NCBI GenBank assembly: GCA_051306415.1
Contig: JBPPNE010000013.1
Span: 1-17,122 of the forward strand
Direction of reading: 5' to 3'
Origin: CBDDRG01 sp051306415
GTDB taxonomy: Bacteria; Pseudomonadota; Gammaproteobacteria; Pseudomonadales; Porticoccaceae
Length of the DNA: 17,122 nucleotides
Shown here in pieces: positions 7,064 through 14,328 of the stretch. The position numbers were made by a program, and so were the translations under genes. Numbering within the stretch: position 1 is the stretch's first letter; the number at the start of each line of letters is the position of its first letter. The notes under the pieces are model-generated. The model did not search any database, was not told the DNA's origin, and saw only the letters and a list, made by a program, of their open reading frames with translations.

Positions 7064-8275
7064 ATGGCAGCAAAACATATTCTCGACGGCTACCGGGTCA
7101 TCGATTTTACCCAGTACCTGGCCGGGCCGTCGGCGACCCGACTGATGGCGGAAATGGGCGCCGAGATCATCAAGGTGGAGCTTGCGCCCTTTGGTGATCC
7201 GAGCCGTGCATTCCCGTTTCGCAAGAACAAGCGCAGCGGTTATTTCGTCCAGCAAAACCGTGGCAAGAAGAGCCTCTGCATCGATGTCAAGCGGCCCGAT
7301 AGCAAGGCGATTCTGGCCGATCTGATCAAGAGCTGCGATGTTCTCATCGAAAACTATGCGCCCGGGGTGATCGGCCGTATCGGCTACGACTGGCAGAAAG
7401 TCCACCACGCCAATCCCAAGCTGGTGATGTGCTCGATCTCTGCATTCGGCCAGACCGGTCCGCTCAGTCATCTGCCCGGTTTTGACTACATCGCGCAGGC
7501 CTACGCCGGTGTCACCGATGTGATTGGCGAACCCGACCGGCCGCCCAGTTTGCCGATGCTGGCGATTGGCGATGTCACTACCGGCGTACATGCCGCCGCC
7601 GCCATCGGCTATGCGCTGCTTGATGTCCACCGCACCGGGGTCGGCCAGCACCTGGATATCTCATTGCTGGACTGCTATTTCCACCAGCACGAAATGAACG
7701 TGCAGGCGTACTCCGCCAGTGGCGGCAAGGTGGTGCCGCGCCGCGCCGGCCCGCACCACTATGCGGTCTGCCCAACCGGGATTTTTCAGGGTCCGCAGGG
7801 CTACATCATGATCCTTGCCCTGGTGCACATGTGGGGTTCGATGTGCAAAGCCATGGGTCGCGAAGACCTGATCGAAAATCCGAAATTCCGCACCAATGAA
7901 TCCCGCGTCAACAATCAGAAGGAGTTGATCGGCATCATCGAAGCTTGGCTGCAGAGCTTCCCGACCGACGCGGCGGCGATAGCGGCTCTGCAAGCCGCGC
8001 GGGTGCCGGTGGCGCCGATCTTGACAGTGCCCGAGACCATTGCGCATCCCCACCACCGCCAGCGCGGCACCGTGCGCAGGATTTCCGACCGCATGCTGGG
8101 GGAGTTCGATATCCCGGGCATGCCACTGCGGTTCTCCAATTACCCGAACTATCTGCCGTTGCAGGCACCGTTTCTCGGCGAGCAGAACGAAGAAATCCTG
8201 CGCGGTCTGGCCTACACCGAGGCACGCATTGAGGCGCTCAAAGAAACCGGCGTTCTGGTTAGCGCGCAGCATTAG
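7064..8275 (+). CDS. CaiB/BaiF family III CoA-transferase, copy 2 of 5
   Basis: A 403-residue paralogue of the preceding gene, beginning 60 bp after it. Conserved landmarks are HILDGYRVIDFTQYLAGPSA, GAEIIKVELAPFGDP, QQNRGKKSLCIDV, SISAFGQTGP, the catalytic Asp170 in IGDVTTGVHA, GQHLDISLLDCYFHQHE and a His-His pair at 231-232. The pocket segment is LALVHMW257. The ATG at 7064 follows GGAGA at 7 nt. Counting by eye, 40 of the first 60 residues are identical to copy 3, so the copies are true paralogues rather than merely the same superfamily. The Asp and flanking motifs are intact, so it should be active. The acyl substrate is unknown. Confidence 0.93.
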   Translation: MAAKHILDGYRVIDFTQYLAGPSATRLMAEMGAEIIKVELAPFGDPSRAFPFRKNKRSGYFVQQNRGKKSLCIDVKRPDSKAILADLIKSCDVLIENYAPGVIGRIGYDWQKVHHANPKLVMCSISAFGQTGPLSHLPGFDYIAQAYAGVTDVIGEPDRPPSLPMLAIGDVTTGVHAAAAIGYALLDVHRTGVGQHLDISLLDCYFHQHEMNVQAYSASGGKVVPRRAGPHHYAVCPTGIFQGPQGYIMILALVHMWGSMCKAMGREDLIENPKFRTNESRVNNQKELIGIIEAWLQSFPTDAAAIAALQAARVPVAPILTVPETIAHPHHRQRGTVRRISDRMLGEFDIPGMPLRFSNYPNYLPLQAPFLGEQNEEILRGLAYTEARIEALKETGVLVSAQH

Positions 8276-8339
8276 AACCCTGTCGGTGACCACATAATAG
8301 GCCGGGGACGACGGATTGCCGGCGAGGGGGTATCAGATC

Positions 8340-9554
8340 ATGCAACCCAGGCATGTGCTGGACGGTTTCAAAGTCCTCGACCTCACCCAGTATCTGGCGG
8401 GGCCATCGGCCAGCCGGCTGCTGGTGGAAATGGGTGCGGAGGTCATCAAGGTGGAGATTGCCCCCGGCGGCGACCCCACCCGTCTGCTGCCCTTCAACAA
8501 GAACAACCGCAGTTGTTACTACGTCCAGCAAAACAGAGGCAAAAAGAGCCTGTGCCTGGATGTGCGCTCGCCAAAAGGACTGCACATTCTCAAGGAGCTG
8601 GTCAAACAGTGCGATGTGCTGCTGGAAAACTTTTCCCCCGGCGCCATCGCCCGGCTCGGCCTTGGCTATGACGTCGTAAAGGCATTGAACCCGCAGCTGG
8701 TGATGTGCTCCATTTCCGGCTTTGGCCAGACCGGACCGCTGTCCGATCTGCAGGGCATCGACATCATCGCGCAGGCCTATGCGGGGGTGACCGACATGAT
8801 TGGCGTCAAGGATGGCCCTCCCGTATTGCCGCTGCTGTCCCTCGGCGATGTCAACACCGGCGTGCACGCGGTGGCCGCGATCAATGCGGCCCTGCTCAAC
8901 CGCACCCGCACCGGCAAGGGTCAGTGGCTGGATATTTCCCTGGTCGATTGCTACTACCACAGCCACGAAATCAATGTGCATATCAACAGCGCCAGTGGCG
9001 GCGCGGTGGTACCGAAACGCTCCGGCGCCCACCACTACGGCGTGTGCCCGCTGGGCGCCTTCAAGGGTGCCAACCGCTACCTGATGCTGATGGGCTCGCT
9101 GCACTTCTGGGAGCCGCTGTGCCGGCTGATGGGTCGCGAGGATCTGATTGCCGATCTCAGATACGACACCAACGCCAGCCGCTGCGTCCACGCGGATGAG
9201 CTGATCGCCATCATTGAAGCCTGGATCCAGTCCCACAACGACGACGATGCGGTGGTCAAAAAAATGCAGGACGCTCGCATCCCCTGTGCGCCGGTGCTCA
9301 CGGTGCCGGAAACCATCGCCCATCCCCATCTGCGCCAGCGCCGCACCGTGCGCACCATCAAGGATCGCCTGGCCGGTGAGTTCGACATTCCGGGCATGCC
9401 ACTGCGGTTTTCAGACTATGCCGAAATCACCGATCTCGATGCACCCTTTCTGGGCGAACACAATGAGGAGATCCTGGGTAACTACCTGTCGCTGAGCGCG
9501 CAGGAAGTGGCCGCGTTGACCGCGGAAGGCGTTCTGGCTCAGGGGGATAATTGA
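8340..9554 (+). CDS. CaiB/BaiF family III CoA-transferase, copy 3 of 5
   Basis: A 404-residue paralogue whose ATG at 8340 is preceded by GAGGGGG at 9 nt; a TTG at 8316 in the same frame is less likely. Landmarks are RHVLDGFKVLDLTQYLAGPSASRL, GAEVIKVEIAPGGDP, QQNRGKKSLCLDV, SISGFGQTGP and catalytic Asp170 in LGDVNTGVHA. It is the most divergent at residues 140-145, where its siblings have PGFDYI or PGFDFI and it has QGIDII, and in the loop EINVHINSASGG. The pocket segment is MGSLHFW257 with His231-His232 before it. It carries an extra Cys at the position of a conserved Gly (NRSCYY versus RSGYY). Spacing to copy 2 is 64 bp and to copy 4 is 81 bp. Confidence 0.93.
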   Translation: MQPRHVLDGFKVLDLTQYLAGPSASRLLVEMGAEVIKVEIAPGGDPTRLLPFNKNNRSCYYVQQNRGKKSLCLDVRSPKGLHILKELVKQCDVLLENFSPGAIARLGLGYDVVKALNPQLVMCSISGFGQTGPLSDLQGIDIIAQAYAGVTDMIGVKDGPPVLPLLSLGDVNTGVHAVAAINAALLNRTRTGKGQWLDISLVDCYYHSHEINVHINSASGGAVVPKRSGAHHYGVCPLGAFKGANRYLMLMGSLHFWEPLCRLMGREDLIADLRYDTNASRCVHADELIAIIEAWIQSHNDDDAVVKKMQDARIPCAPVLTVPETIAHPHLRQRRTVRTIKDRLAGEFDIPGMPLRFSDYAEITDLDAPFLGEHNEEILGNYLSLSAQEVAALTAEGVLAQGDN

Positions 9555-9635
9555 CGCTTGCGCTGACGACATCGCGATTGCCGGCGCGGCGATAACAGCC
9601 CTTTACTATTTTCAATCTATGGCGGAAAGACAACA

Positions 9636-10859
9636 ATGACACCGAAACATGTTCTCGACGGCTACCGGGTGCTGGATCTGTCGCAGTATCTTGCCGGGCC
9701 AGCGGCCACCAACCTGATGGTGCAAATGGGCGCCGAGGTCATCAAGGTGGAAATCGGCCCCCACGGCGATCCGGTGCGCGTCTTCCCCTACGTCAATGAA
9801 ACCGGGCGCAGCGCCTATTTCATCCAGCAGAACCGCGGCAAGAAGAGCCTGTGCCTGAACCCGAAAACCCCCGAGGGGCTGGCGATCATCAAGGCGCTGA
9901 TCAAGAAATGCGACGTGCTGCTGGAAAACTTCGCCCCCGGCGTGATCGGCCGTCTGGGTCTGAGCTGGGAGGTCGTTCGCGAGATCAACCCGGACATCGT
10001 CATGTGCTCGATTTCCGCCTTTGGGCAGCAGGGGCCGCTGGCGGAATTCCCGGGCTTCGACTTCATCGCCCAGGCCTACGCCGGGGTCACCGATCTGATT
10101 GGCGAACCGGGGCGACCGCCGTCGATGACGATGCTGGCCTTCGGCGACGTGGGCACCGGCGTCCACGCGCTCACGGCTATCGGTTATGCGCTGCTCGAAC
10201 GCGCCAAGCGCGGTGGCGGCCAGTGGCTCGATATCTCCCTGCTGGACACCTATTACCACCACCACGAGGTCAGTGTGCAGGCCTATTCCGCCAGCGACGG
10301 CAAGATCGTTCCGCGCCGCAACGGCTCCCAGCATTACGCGGTTGCCCCGACCGGCATTTTCAAGTCGAAGGAGGGCAATCTGGTGATTCTGGCACTGCTG
10401 CACCAGTGGCCGGTGCTGTGCCGCACCATGGGTCGTGAGGACTTGATCGAGGATCCCCGGTTCAAGGACAACGACGATCGCATCCAGCACCTCGACGAAA
10501 TGGTCGCCATCATCGAGGGCTGGCTGCAGGCGCAGGACAGCGATGCGGCCGCGCTCGCCAAGCTGGAGGCCGCGCGCATTCCCTGCGCGCCGATCCTGAC
10601 CGTACCGCAGGCGATGGCTCACCCGCACATGATCGAGCGCCAAACCATTCGTACCATCGAGGATCGCGTGCTCGGCAAATTCCAGATTCCGGGCATGCCG
10701 CTGCGGTTTTCCAAGTACGAGGTGCCGGAAGACTTGCAGGCACCGTTCCTCGGCGAGCACAACGCAGAGATTCTCGGCACCCATCTCGGCTATTCAGCGC
10801 AGCGGGTGACCGAACTCACCGGCGCGAAAGTCCTGTTCCAGAAGACCGCCGGGAAGTGA
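9636..10859 (+). CDS. CaiB/BaiF family III CoA-transferase, copy 4 of 5
   Basis: A 407-residue paralogue. Landmarks are KHVLDGYRVLDLSQYLAGPAA, GAEVIKVEIGPHGDP, QQNRGKKSLCLN, SISAFGQQGP and catalytic Asp171 in FGDVGTGVHA. It has one inserted residue near position 56-58 (NETGRSAYF) compared with its siblings. It is the only copy in which the His-His pair before the pocket is Gln232-His233 (GSQHYAV), and it has Thr rather than Cys or Ser in LLDTYY. The pocket segment is LALLHQW258. The ATG at 9636 is preceded by GGAAAGA at a short but workable distance. Its TGA is followed directly by an ATG at 10860 that opens an extended reading frame for the next gene, though the better start for that gene lies 78 bp further on. 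Confidence 0.93.
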   Translation: MTPKHVLDGYRVLDLSQYLAGPAATNLMVQMGAEVIKVEIGPHGDPVRVFPYVNETGRSAYFIQQNRGKKSLCLNPKTPEGLAIIKALIKKCDVLLENFAPGVIGRLGLSWEVVREINPDIVMCSISAFGQQGPLAEFPGFDFIAQAYAGVTDLIGEPGRPPSMTMLAFGDVGTGVHALTAIGYALLERAKRGGGQWLDISLLDTYYHHHEVSVQAYSASDGKIVPRRNGSQHYAVAPTGIFKSKEGNLVILALLHQWPVLCRTMGREDLIEDPRFKDNDDRIQHLDEMVAIIEGWLQAQDSDAAALAKLEAARIPCAPILTVPQAMAHPHMIERQTIRTIEDRVLGKFQIPGMPLRFSKYEVPEDLQAPFLGEHNAEILGTHLGYSAQRVTELTGAKVLFQKTAGK

Positions 10860-10862
10860 ATG

Positions 10863-10889
10863 CCGCAGTGGCCGCAGTGGCCGCCGTGG
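10863..10889. repeat. Three tandem 9-bp repeats between CoA-transferase copies 4 and 5
   Basis: CCGCAGTGG, CCGCAGTGG and CCGCCGTGG lie head to tail immediately after the stop codon of copy 4. If the ATG at 10860 were used, they would be translated as a Pro/Trp/Gln-rich peptide. A slippage-prone spacer is the simplest reading. Confidence 0.85.
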
Positions 10890-10937
10890 CGAGAAACAAA
10901 TCCTTGGGTATCAAAAAACGTTCAGCAGGGGGAGTTC

Positions 10938-12206
10938 ATGAGTAAAGGCAAAGCGGTGCAGGATAGCGGGCCCAAACACATTCTCGACGGCTACCGGGTG
11001 CTCGATTTCACCCAGTACCTGGCCGGCCCCACGACCACACGCCTGATGGCGGAGATGGGCGCGGAGGTTATCAAGGTCGAACTTGCGCCGGAAGGCGACG
11101 CGACGCGGGCATTGCCCCACCGCCGCAAGGGCCGCAGCGGCTATTACATCCAGCAGAATCGCGGCAAAAAGAGCGTCTGCGTCGATCTGCGCAATCCGCG
11201 CGGAGTGGAGTTGATCAAGGGTTTGGTCAAGGACTGCGACGTCCTGCTGGAAAATTTTTCGCCGGGTGCGATCGGCCGTCTGGGCCTCGGTTACGACGTC
11301 GTCAAGGCGCTCAACCCGCAGATCATCATGTGTTCCATCTCCGCCTTTGGCCAGACCGGCCCGCTGGCAAAACTGCCTGGTTTCGATTACATCGCGATGG
11401 CCGTGTCCGGGGTCATGGACATGATTGGCCATCCTGACCAGGCACCCTATTTCCCGATGCTCGGGATTGGCGACGTCAGCGCCGGCGTGCACGCGTTGGC
11501 GGCGATCAATGGCGCTTTGCTGTATCGCCACAAGACCGGCAAGGGGCAGTACATCGACATTTCGCTGCTGGATTCGTACTTTCACGCCCACGAGATCAAT
11601 GTCCAGGCCTATTCTGGCAGCGGCGGCAAGATCATGCCGCGCCGCTCCGGACACCACCACTACGCCGCCAGTCCACTGGGCCTGTTCAATTGCAAGGACG
11701 GCTATCTGTTCATGGTGGTCATGGCCCGTCAGTGGGTGCCGCTGTGCAAGGTGATGGGGCGGGAGGATCTCGCGCATCACCCGGATTACGCCACCAACGG
11801 CAAGCGGGTGGAGCGGCGCGAGGCGATCGTCCAGATCATCGAGAACTGGCTCAAGGACTACAACCGCGACGATGCCTTGAAGCTGCTTGAGGACATGCAC
11901 ATTCCCGTCGCTCCGGTGCTCAGCGTGCCCGAGGCGATGGCGCATCCGCACCTGATCGAGCGGGAAGTGGTTCGCACCATTCACGACCGCGGCTATGGCG
12001 ACCTACAGATTCCCGGCATTCCGCTGCGGTTTTCCGAGTTTCCCGAACCGCTCGATCTGCAGGCACCCTATCTGGGTGAGCACAACCGGGAAGTCTTCGG
12101 CGAACATCTCGGCCTGACCAACGCTGAGATGGACGCGTTGGAGGCCCAGGGCGTCCTGAAATCGGAAGCCCTGCCCGAAGGGGTCGAGACTGTCGCCCAC
12201 GCTTGA
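10938..12206 (+). CDS. CaiB/BaiF family III CoA-transferase, copy 5 of 5
   Basis: A 422-residue paralogue with a 9- to 10-residue longer N-terminus than its siblings (MSKGKAVQDSGPKHILDG). The ATG at 10938 was chosen because a purine-rich AGGGGGAG sits just before it; an ATG at 10860 would add 26 low-complexity residues. Landmarks are HILDGYRVLDFTQYLAGPTT, GAEVIKVELAPEGD, QQNRGKKSVCVDL, SISAFGQTGP and catalytic Asp179 in IGDVSAGVHA. The usual Thr two residues after the Asp-Val is Ala here, and the helix before it reads YIAMAVSG where the other four have IAQAYAG. Its pocket segment is VVMARQW266, the only one with Arg. It is the last gene of the run; no strong terminator follows in the 67 bp before the convergent neighbour, only a 6-bp inverted repeat (CGGCGC/GCGCCG, 12233-12252) without a T-tract. 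Confidence 0.93.
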   Translation: MSKGKAVQDSGPKHILDGYRVLDFTQYLAGPTTTRLMAEMGAEVIKVELAPEGDATRALPHRRKGRSGYYIQQNRGKKSVCVDLRNPRGVELIKGLVKDCDVLLENFSPGAIGRLGLGYDVVKALNPQIIMCSISAFGQTGPLAKLPGFDYIAMAVSGVMDMIGHPDQAPYFPMLGIGDVSAGVHALAAINGALLYRHKTGKGQYIDISLLDSYFHAHEINVQAYSGSGGKIMPRRSGHHHYAASPLGLFNCKDGYLFMVVMARQWVPLCKVMGREDLAHHPDYATNGKRVERREAIVQIIENWLKDYNRDDALKLLEDMHIPVAPVLSVPEAMAHPHLIEREVVRTIHDRGYGDLQIPGIPLRFSEFPEPLDLQAPYLGEHNREVFGEHLGLTNAEMDALEAQGVLKSEALPEGVETVAHA

Positions 12207-12273
12207 GCCACCCCCGCGGCCGTTTTGCCAGGCGGCGCGCTAAATGGCGCCGGATCGTTCGCCAGGAAATTCG

Positions 12274-13890
12274 CTAGATACGACCCAAGCTGAGCACGCT
12301 GCCCTCGCCGTCGGCGGCGATCAACAGCCCACCGTCGTGGCTCGCGCAAAGACCGCCAGCGAAATCGAGAGGACAGCGAGCGCCCACTGGCAGCCGGGTC
12401 GCAATCTGCGTATCGGCGGCGCGCGCCGCCGGATTGCGCAGGTCCGCTGTCAGCGCAAACGCCCACAACGAACGGCTGCCGCGATCGAGCAGATAAAGCG
12501 TATCGCCGAGAATGGCCATGCCCCGTGGATCCTGCAAGCCGTCGCGAACCACGGTGGCCTTGCCGGCGCTGTCTACCGCTACCAGGCGCCCGGCACTGCT
12601 TTCAGTCACCAAGCAGTGTTCGCCCCAGATCGCGACATCGGAGGGCCCGGAAAGATTCTGGGCCAGGGTGGTAACCTGACCAACAGTGTCAATGCGCAAA
12701 ATTGATCCTTTGCTCCCAGCGGGCGAGGCCTGATCCAAACGCACGACAAAGACCTCGCCGTTGGCGCCCGCGCACACACCCTTGAGCTGACCGAGTTTCT
12801 CCGCCAGCGCGCGCGCCTTTTCGGTGTGTGGGTCATACCGCAGCACGTCGCCGCGCGCGGTGGTCATCAGCACGTCGCCTGACGTCGTACTTGCCAGCGC
12901 GCGGACAAAGCGCGGCGCCGATTTGTCGAGGGGGCTGCCGATACGTGCCACCTGCCCAGCAGGCGACAGTGAAGCCAGGCTCAAGCCATCGACCAGGTAG
13001 GAAGTGCCCCCGGGCGTGGACGCGATGCCCCAGGGGCCGACCCAACCGGGTTGCACCAGCACGCGCTCCCGGTTGCTACCGTCCATGGCGACCTCGGCGA
13101 CACCGCCGTCGACAAAATGGGACAGAAACAGGCGGCCCTGCGCGTCGATGGCAAGGTTGTCGATGCCGGGCCGAACTTTGGCAATCACGGTCTTGGCGCC
13201 GGTGTTGGTATCAATTTTTACCACTTCGCCATTGCCCGCCTGAGGAGAAATCAGCTCGCCCGCCGGGGTGAACTTGACGGCGGTGGGATGCAGGAGGCCG
13301 GTCGCCACCTGCTCCAGCGCGCCACTCTCGATGTCCACCCGCCAGATCTCTCCCTTCGGCACCAGTGGGAAATACAGCTTGCCGTCGGGGCCGCCGGCGA
13401 GAGCATTGGGATCGGCCAAATTGTCGGCGATCAGCCGGGGCGGCCGGTTGTCGTTGGGGTAGAGCTCAAATAGCCGACCACCGGGCCGGTGTTCATCGAT
13501 AAACAGGCGATCCCGGAACACGGTGACGCCATTGGCGCTGGGTAGGTTGTCAGCGACCACAGTGACCTTGCCGTCCGGCGCGCGCCGGGTTACCCGCGCA
13601 CTCATGACCTCGGTGGCGTACAGGTTGCCGTCGGAGTCAAAAGCGACATCGTCGGGGCCGGTGATGGGGCCGCCGTTGGCGGCGATTACCTCGAGATCAC
13701 CCGTGGTCGTGTCGATCGCGGTGATCTGGCTGCCCATTGCCTGGGCGACGTAGAGCCGGCCATCGGGGCCGAACTGCATGCCGTTGGCGCCAAACAGTGA
13801 ACTCGCCGGGGTCAATCGGGTGAGGCGCCATCCGGCAGCGACACGAGGGGTGACGGCCTGCTCACCGTGAAGGGCTGCGAAACGATTCAT
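12274..13890 (-). CDS. SMP-30/NHL-like beta-propeller protein with twelve repeats
   Basis: A 538-residue protein built almost wholly of propeller blades. I count twelve repeats of about 41 residues, beginning near residues 35, 78, 119, 160, 201, 243, 286, 328, 369, 416, 455 and 509. Each has a (P/A)xG(I/V/M)A...DGxLY...GxV/IxxID pattern (examples: GPDDVAFDSDGNLYATE, DPNALAGGPDGKLYFP, HPTAVKFTPAGELIS, DPRGMAILGDTLYLLD). SMP-30/gluconolactonase enzymes are single six-bladed propellers of about 300 residues, so this is probably two six-bladed propellers in tandem. No signal peptide is visible, suggesting a cytoplasmic location. A lactonase or ester hydrolase role is plausible in a catabolic cluster, but I cannot point to the full metal-binding set. 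The ATG at 13890 follows GGAGA at 5-6 nt. It is convergent with the CoA-transferase run, 67 bp apart. Confidence 0.82.
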   Translation of the reverse strand: MNRFAALHGEQAVTPRVAAGWRLTRLTPASSLFGANGMQFGPDGRLYVAQAMGSQITAIDTTTGDLEVIAANGGPITGPDDVAFDSDGNLYATEVMSARVTRRAPDGKVTVVADNLPSANGVTVFRDRLFIDEHRPGGRLFELYPNDNRPPRLIADNLADPNALAGGPDGKLYFPLVPKGEIWRVDIESGALEQVATGLLHPTAVKFTPAGELISPQAGNGEVVKIDTNTGAKTVIAKVRPGIDNLAIDAQGRLFLSHFVDGGVAEVAMDGSNRERVLVQPGWVGPWGIASTPGGTSYLVDGLSLASLSPAGQVARIGSPLDKSAPRFVRALASTTSGDVLMTTARGDVLRYDPHTEKARALAEKLGQLKGVCAGANGEVFVVRLDQASPAGSKGSILRIDTVGQVTTLAQNLSGPSDVAIWGEHCLVTESSAGRLVAVDSAGKATVVRDGLQDPRGMAILGDTLYLLDRGSRSLWAFALTADLRNPAARAADTQIATRLPVGARCPLDFAGGLCASHDGGLLIAADGEGSVLSLGRI

Positions 13891-14263
13891 GGTGGTCTCC
13901 GCTTGGGGCTTCTAGTTATGGATTTTCGCGCTCGCCGCGCTGGCGTCGGTTGTTGGCGAGCATCGCGCCGGGAGTGAAGCTTATTTCAATCCTGATGATC
14001 GCCGCTGTCGCTTGCCCAGCGTAGTCGCTGATTCGATGCTTATCCAGCTCCCGTGATGGTAATACGTCTGCAACCACTAGTCATGGTTGAGTCGCTGCTA
14101 GAATCAAATTGTGCACAAGATAATCGCGAGGCATTGGATCAAGCGCGGTCGCTGCGATCAGCGCGGGTGGGCAGATCTTATCGATTGCAGCCAGAGCCGT
14201 TGGAGCAGGGCTGATGCGTGCGAGCGGGTTGCTTTATCATCTGTTCGCTTCATCCGTGTACCG
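13891..14263. other. Non-coding region upstream of the propeller gene
   Basis: This stretch lies between the terminator of the neighbouring amidohydrolase and the start of the propeller gene and should carry the latter's promoter on the minus strand. It contains an inverted repeat CAACCA/TGGTTG with a 7-nt centre (14071-14089) and a perfect palindrome TTGTGCACAA (14109-14118), either of which could be an operator. No gene is supported: the plus-strand frame from 14111 has no ribosome-binding site and runs through the terminator. Confidence 0.5.
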
Positions 14264-14300
14264 AAAAAGACTGTGGCGATACCCGAAAGGGTATCGCCAC
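14264..14300 (-). terminator. Rho-independent terminator with a perfect 12-bp stem
   Basis: GTGGCGATACCC (14273-14284) and GGGTATCGCCAC (14289-14300) pair perfectly around a 4-nt loop (GAAA on the plus strand, TTTC on the minus). On the minus strand the stem is followed by AGTC and then five T. It lies 28 bp after the stop codon of the minus-strand amidohydrolase, which it should terminate. Confidence 0.88.
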
Positions 14301-14328
14301 GGCGCAAGGGCGCTGAGACAGCTGCGAC

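Noticed and set aside
6164..7651. A 495-codon minus-strand reading frame across CoA-transferase copies 1 and 2, and similar long antisense frames over copies 3-5
   Set aside because: These His/Gly/Asp-rich products are antisense artefacts of the repeated codon pattern of the paralogues; they recur at the same relative place in every copy.
10860..10937. An extended N-terminus of CoA-transferase copy 5 starting at the ATG directly after the copy 4 stop
   Set aside because: It would add 26 Pro/Trp-rich residues encoded by tandem 9-bp repeats. The start at 10938 has a better ribosome-binding site and fits the paralogue lengths.
5774..12206. Interpretation as a carnitine (cai) or oxalate/formyl-CoA (frc/oxc) operon
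   Set aside because: None of the partner genes (caiA, caiC, caiD, caiT, oxalyl-CoA decarboxylase) is present, and the five copies resemble each other more than they suggest these named enzymes.
12233..12252. A 6-bp inverted repeat between the CoA-transferase run and the propeller gene as a terminator
   Set aside because: The stem is short and no T-tract follows on either strand, so termination cannot be claimed.
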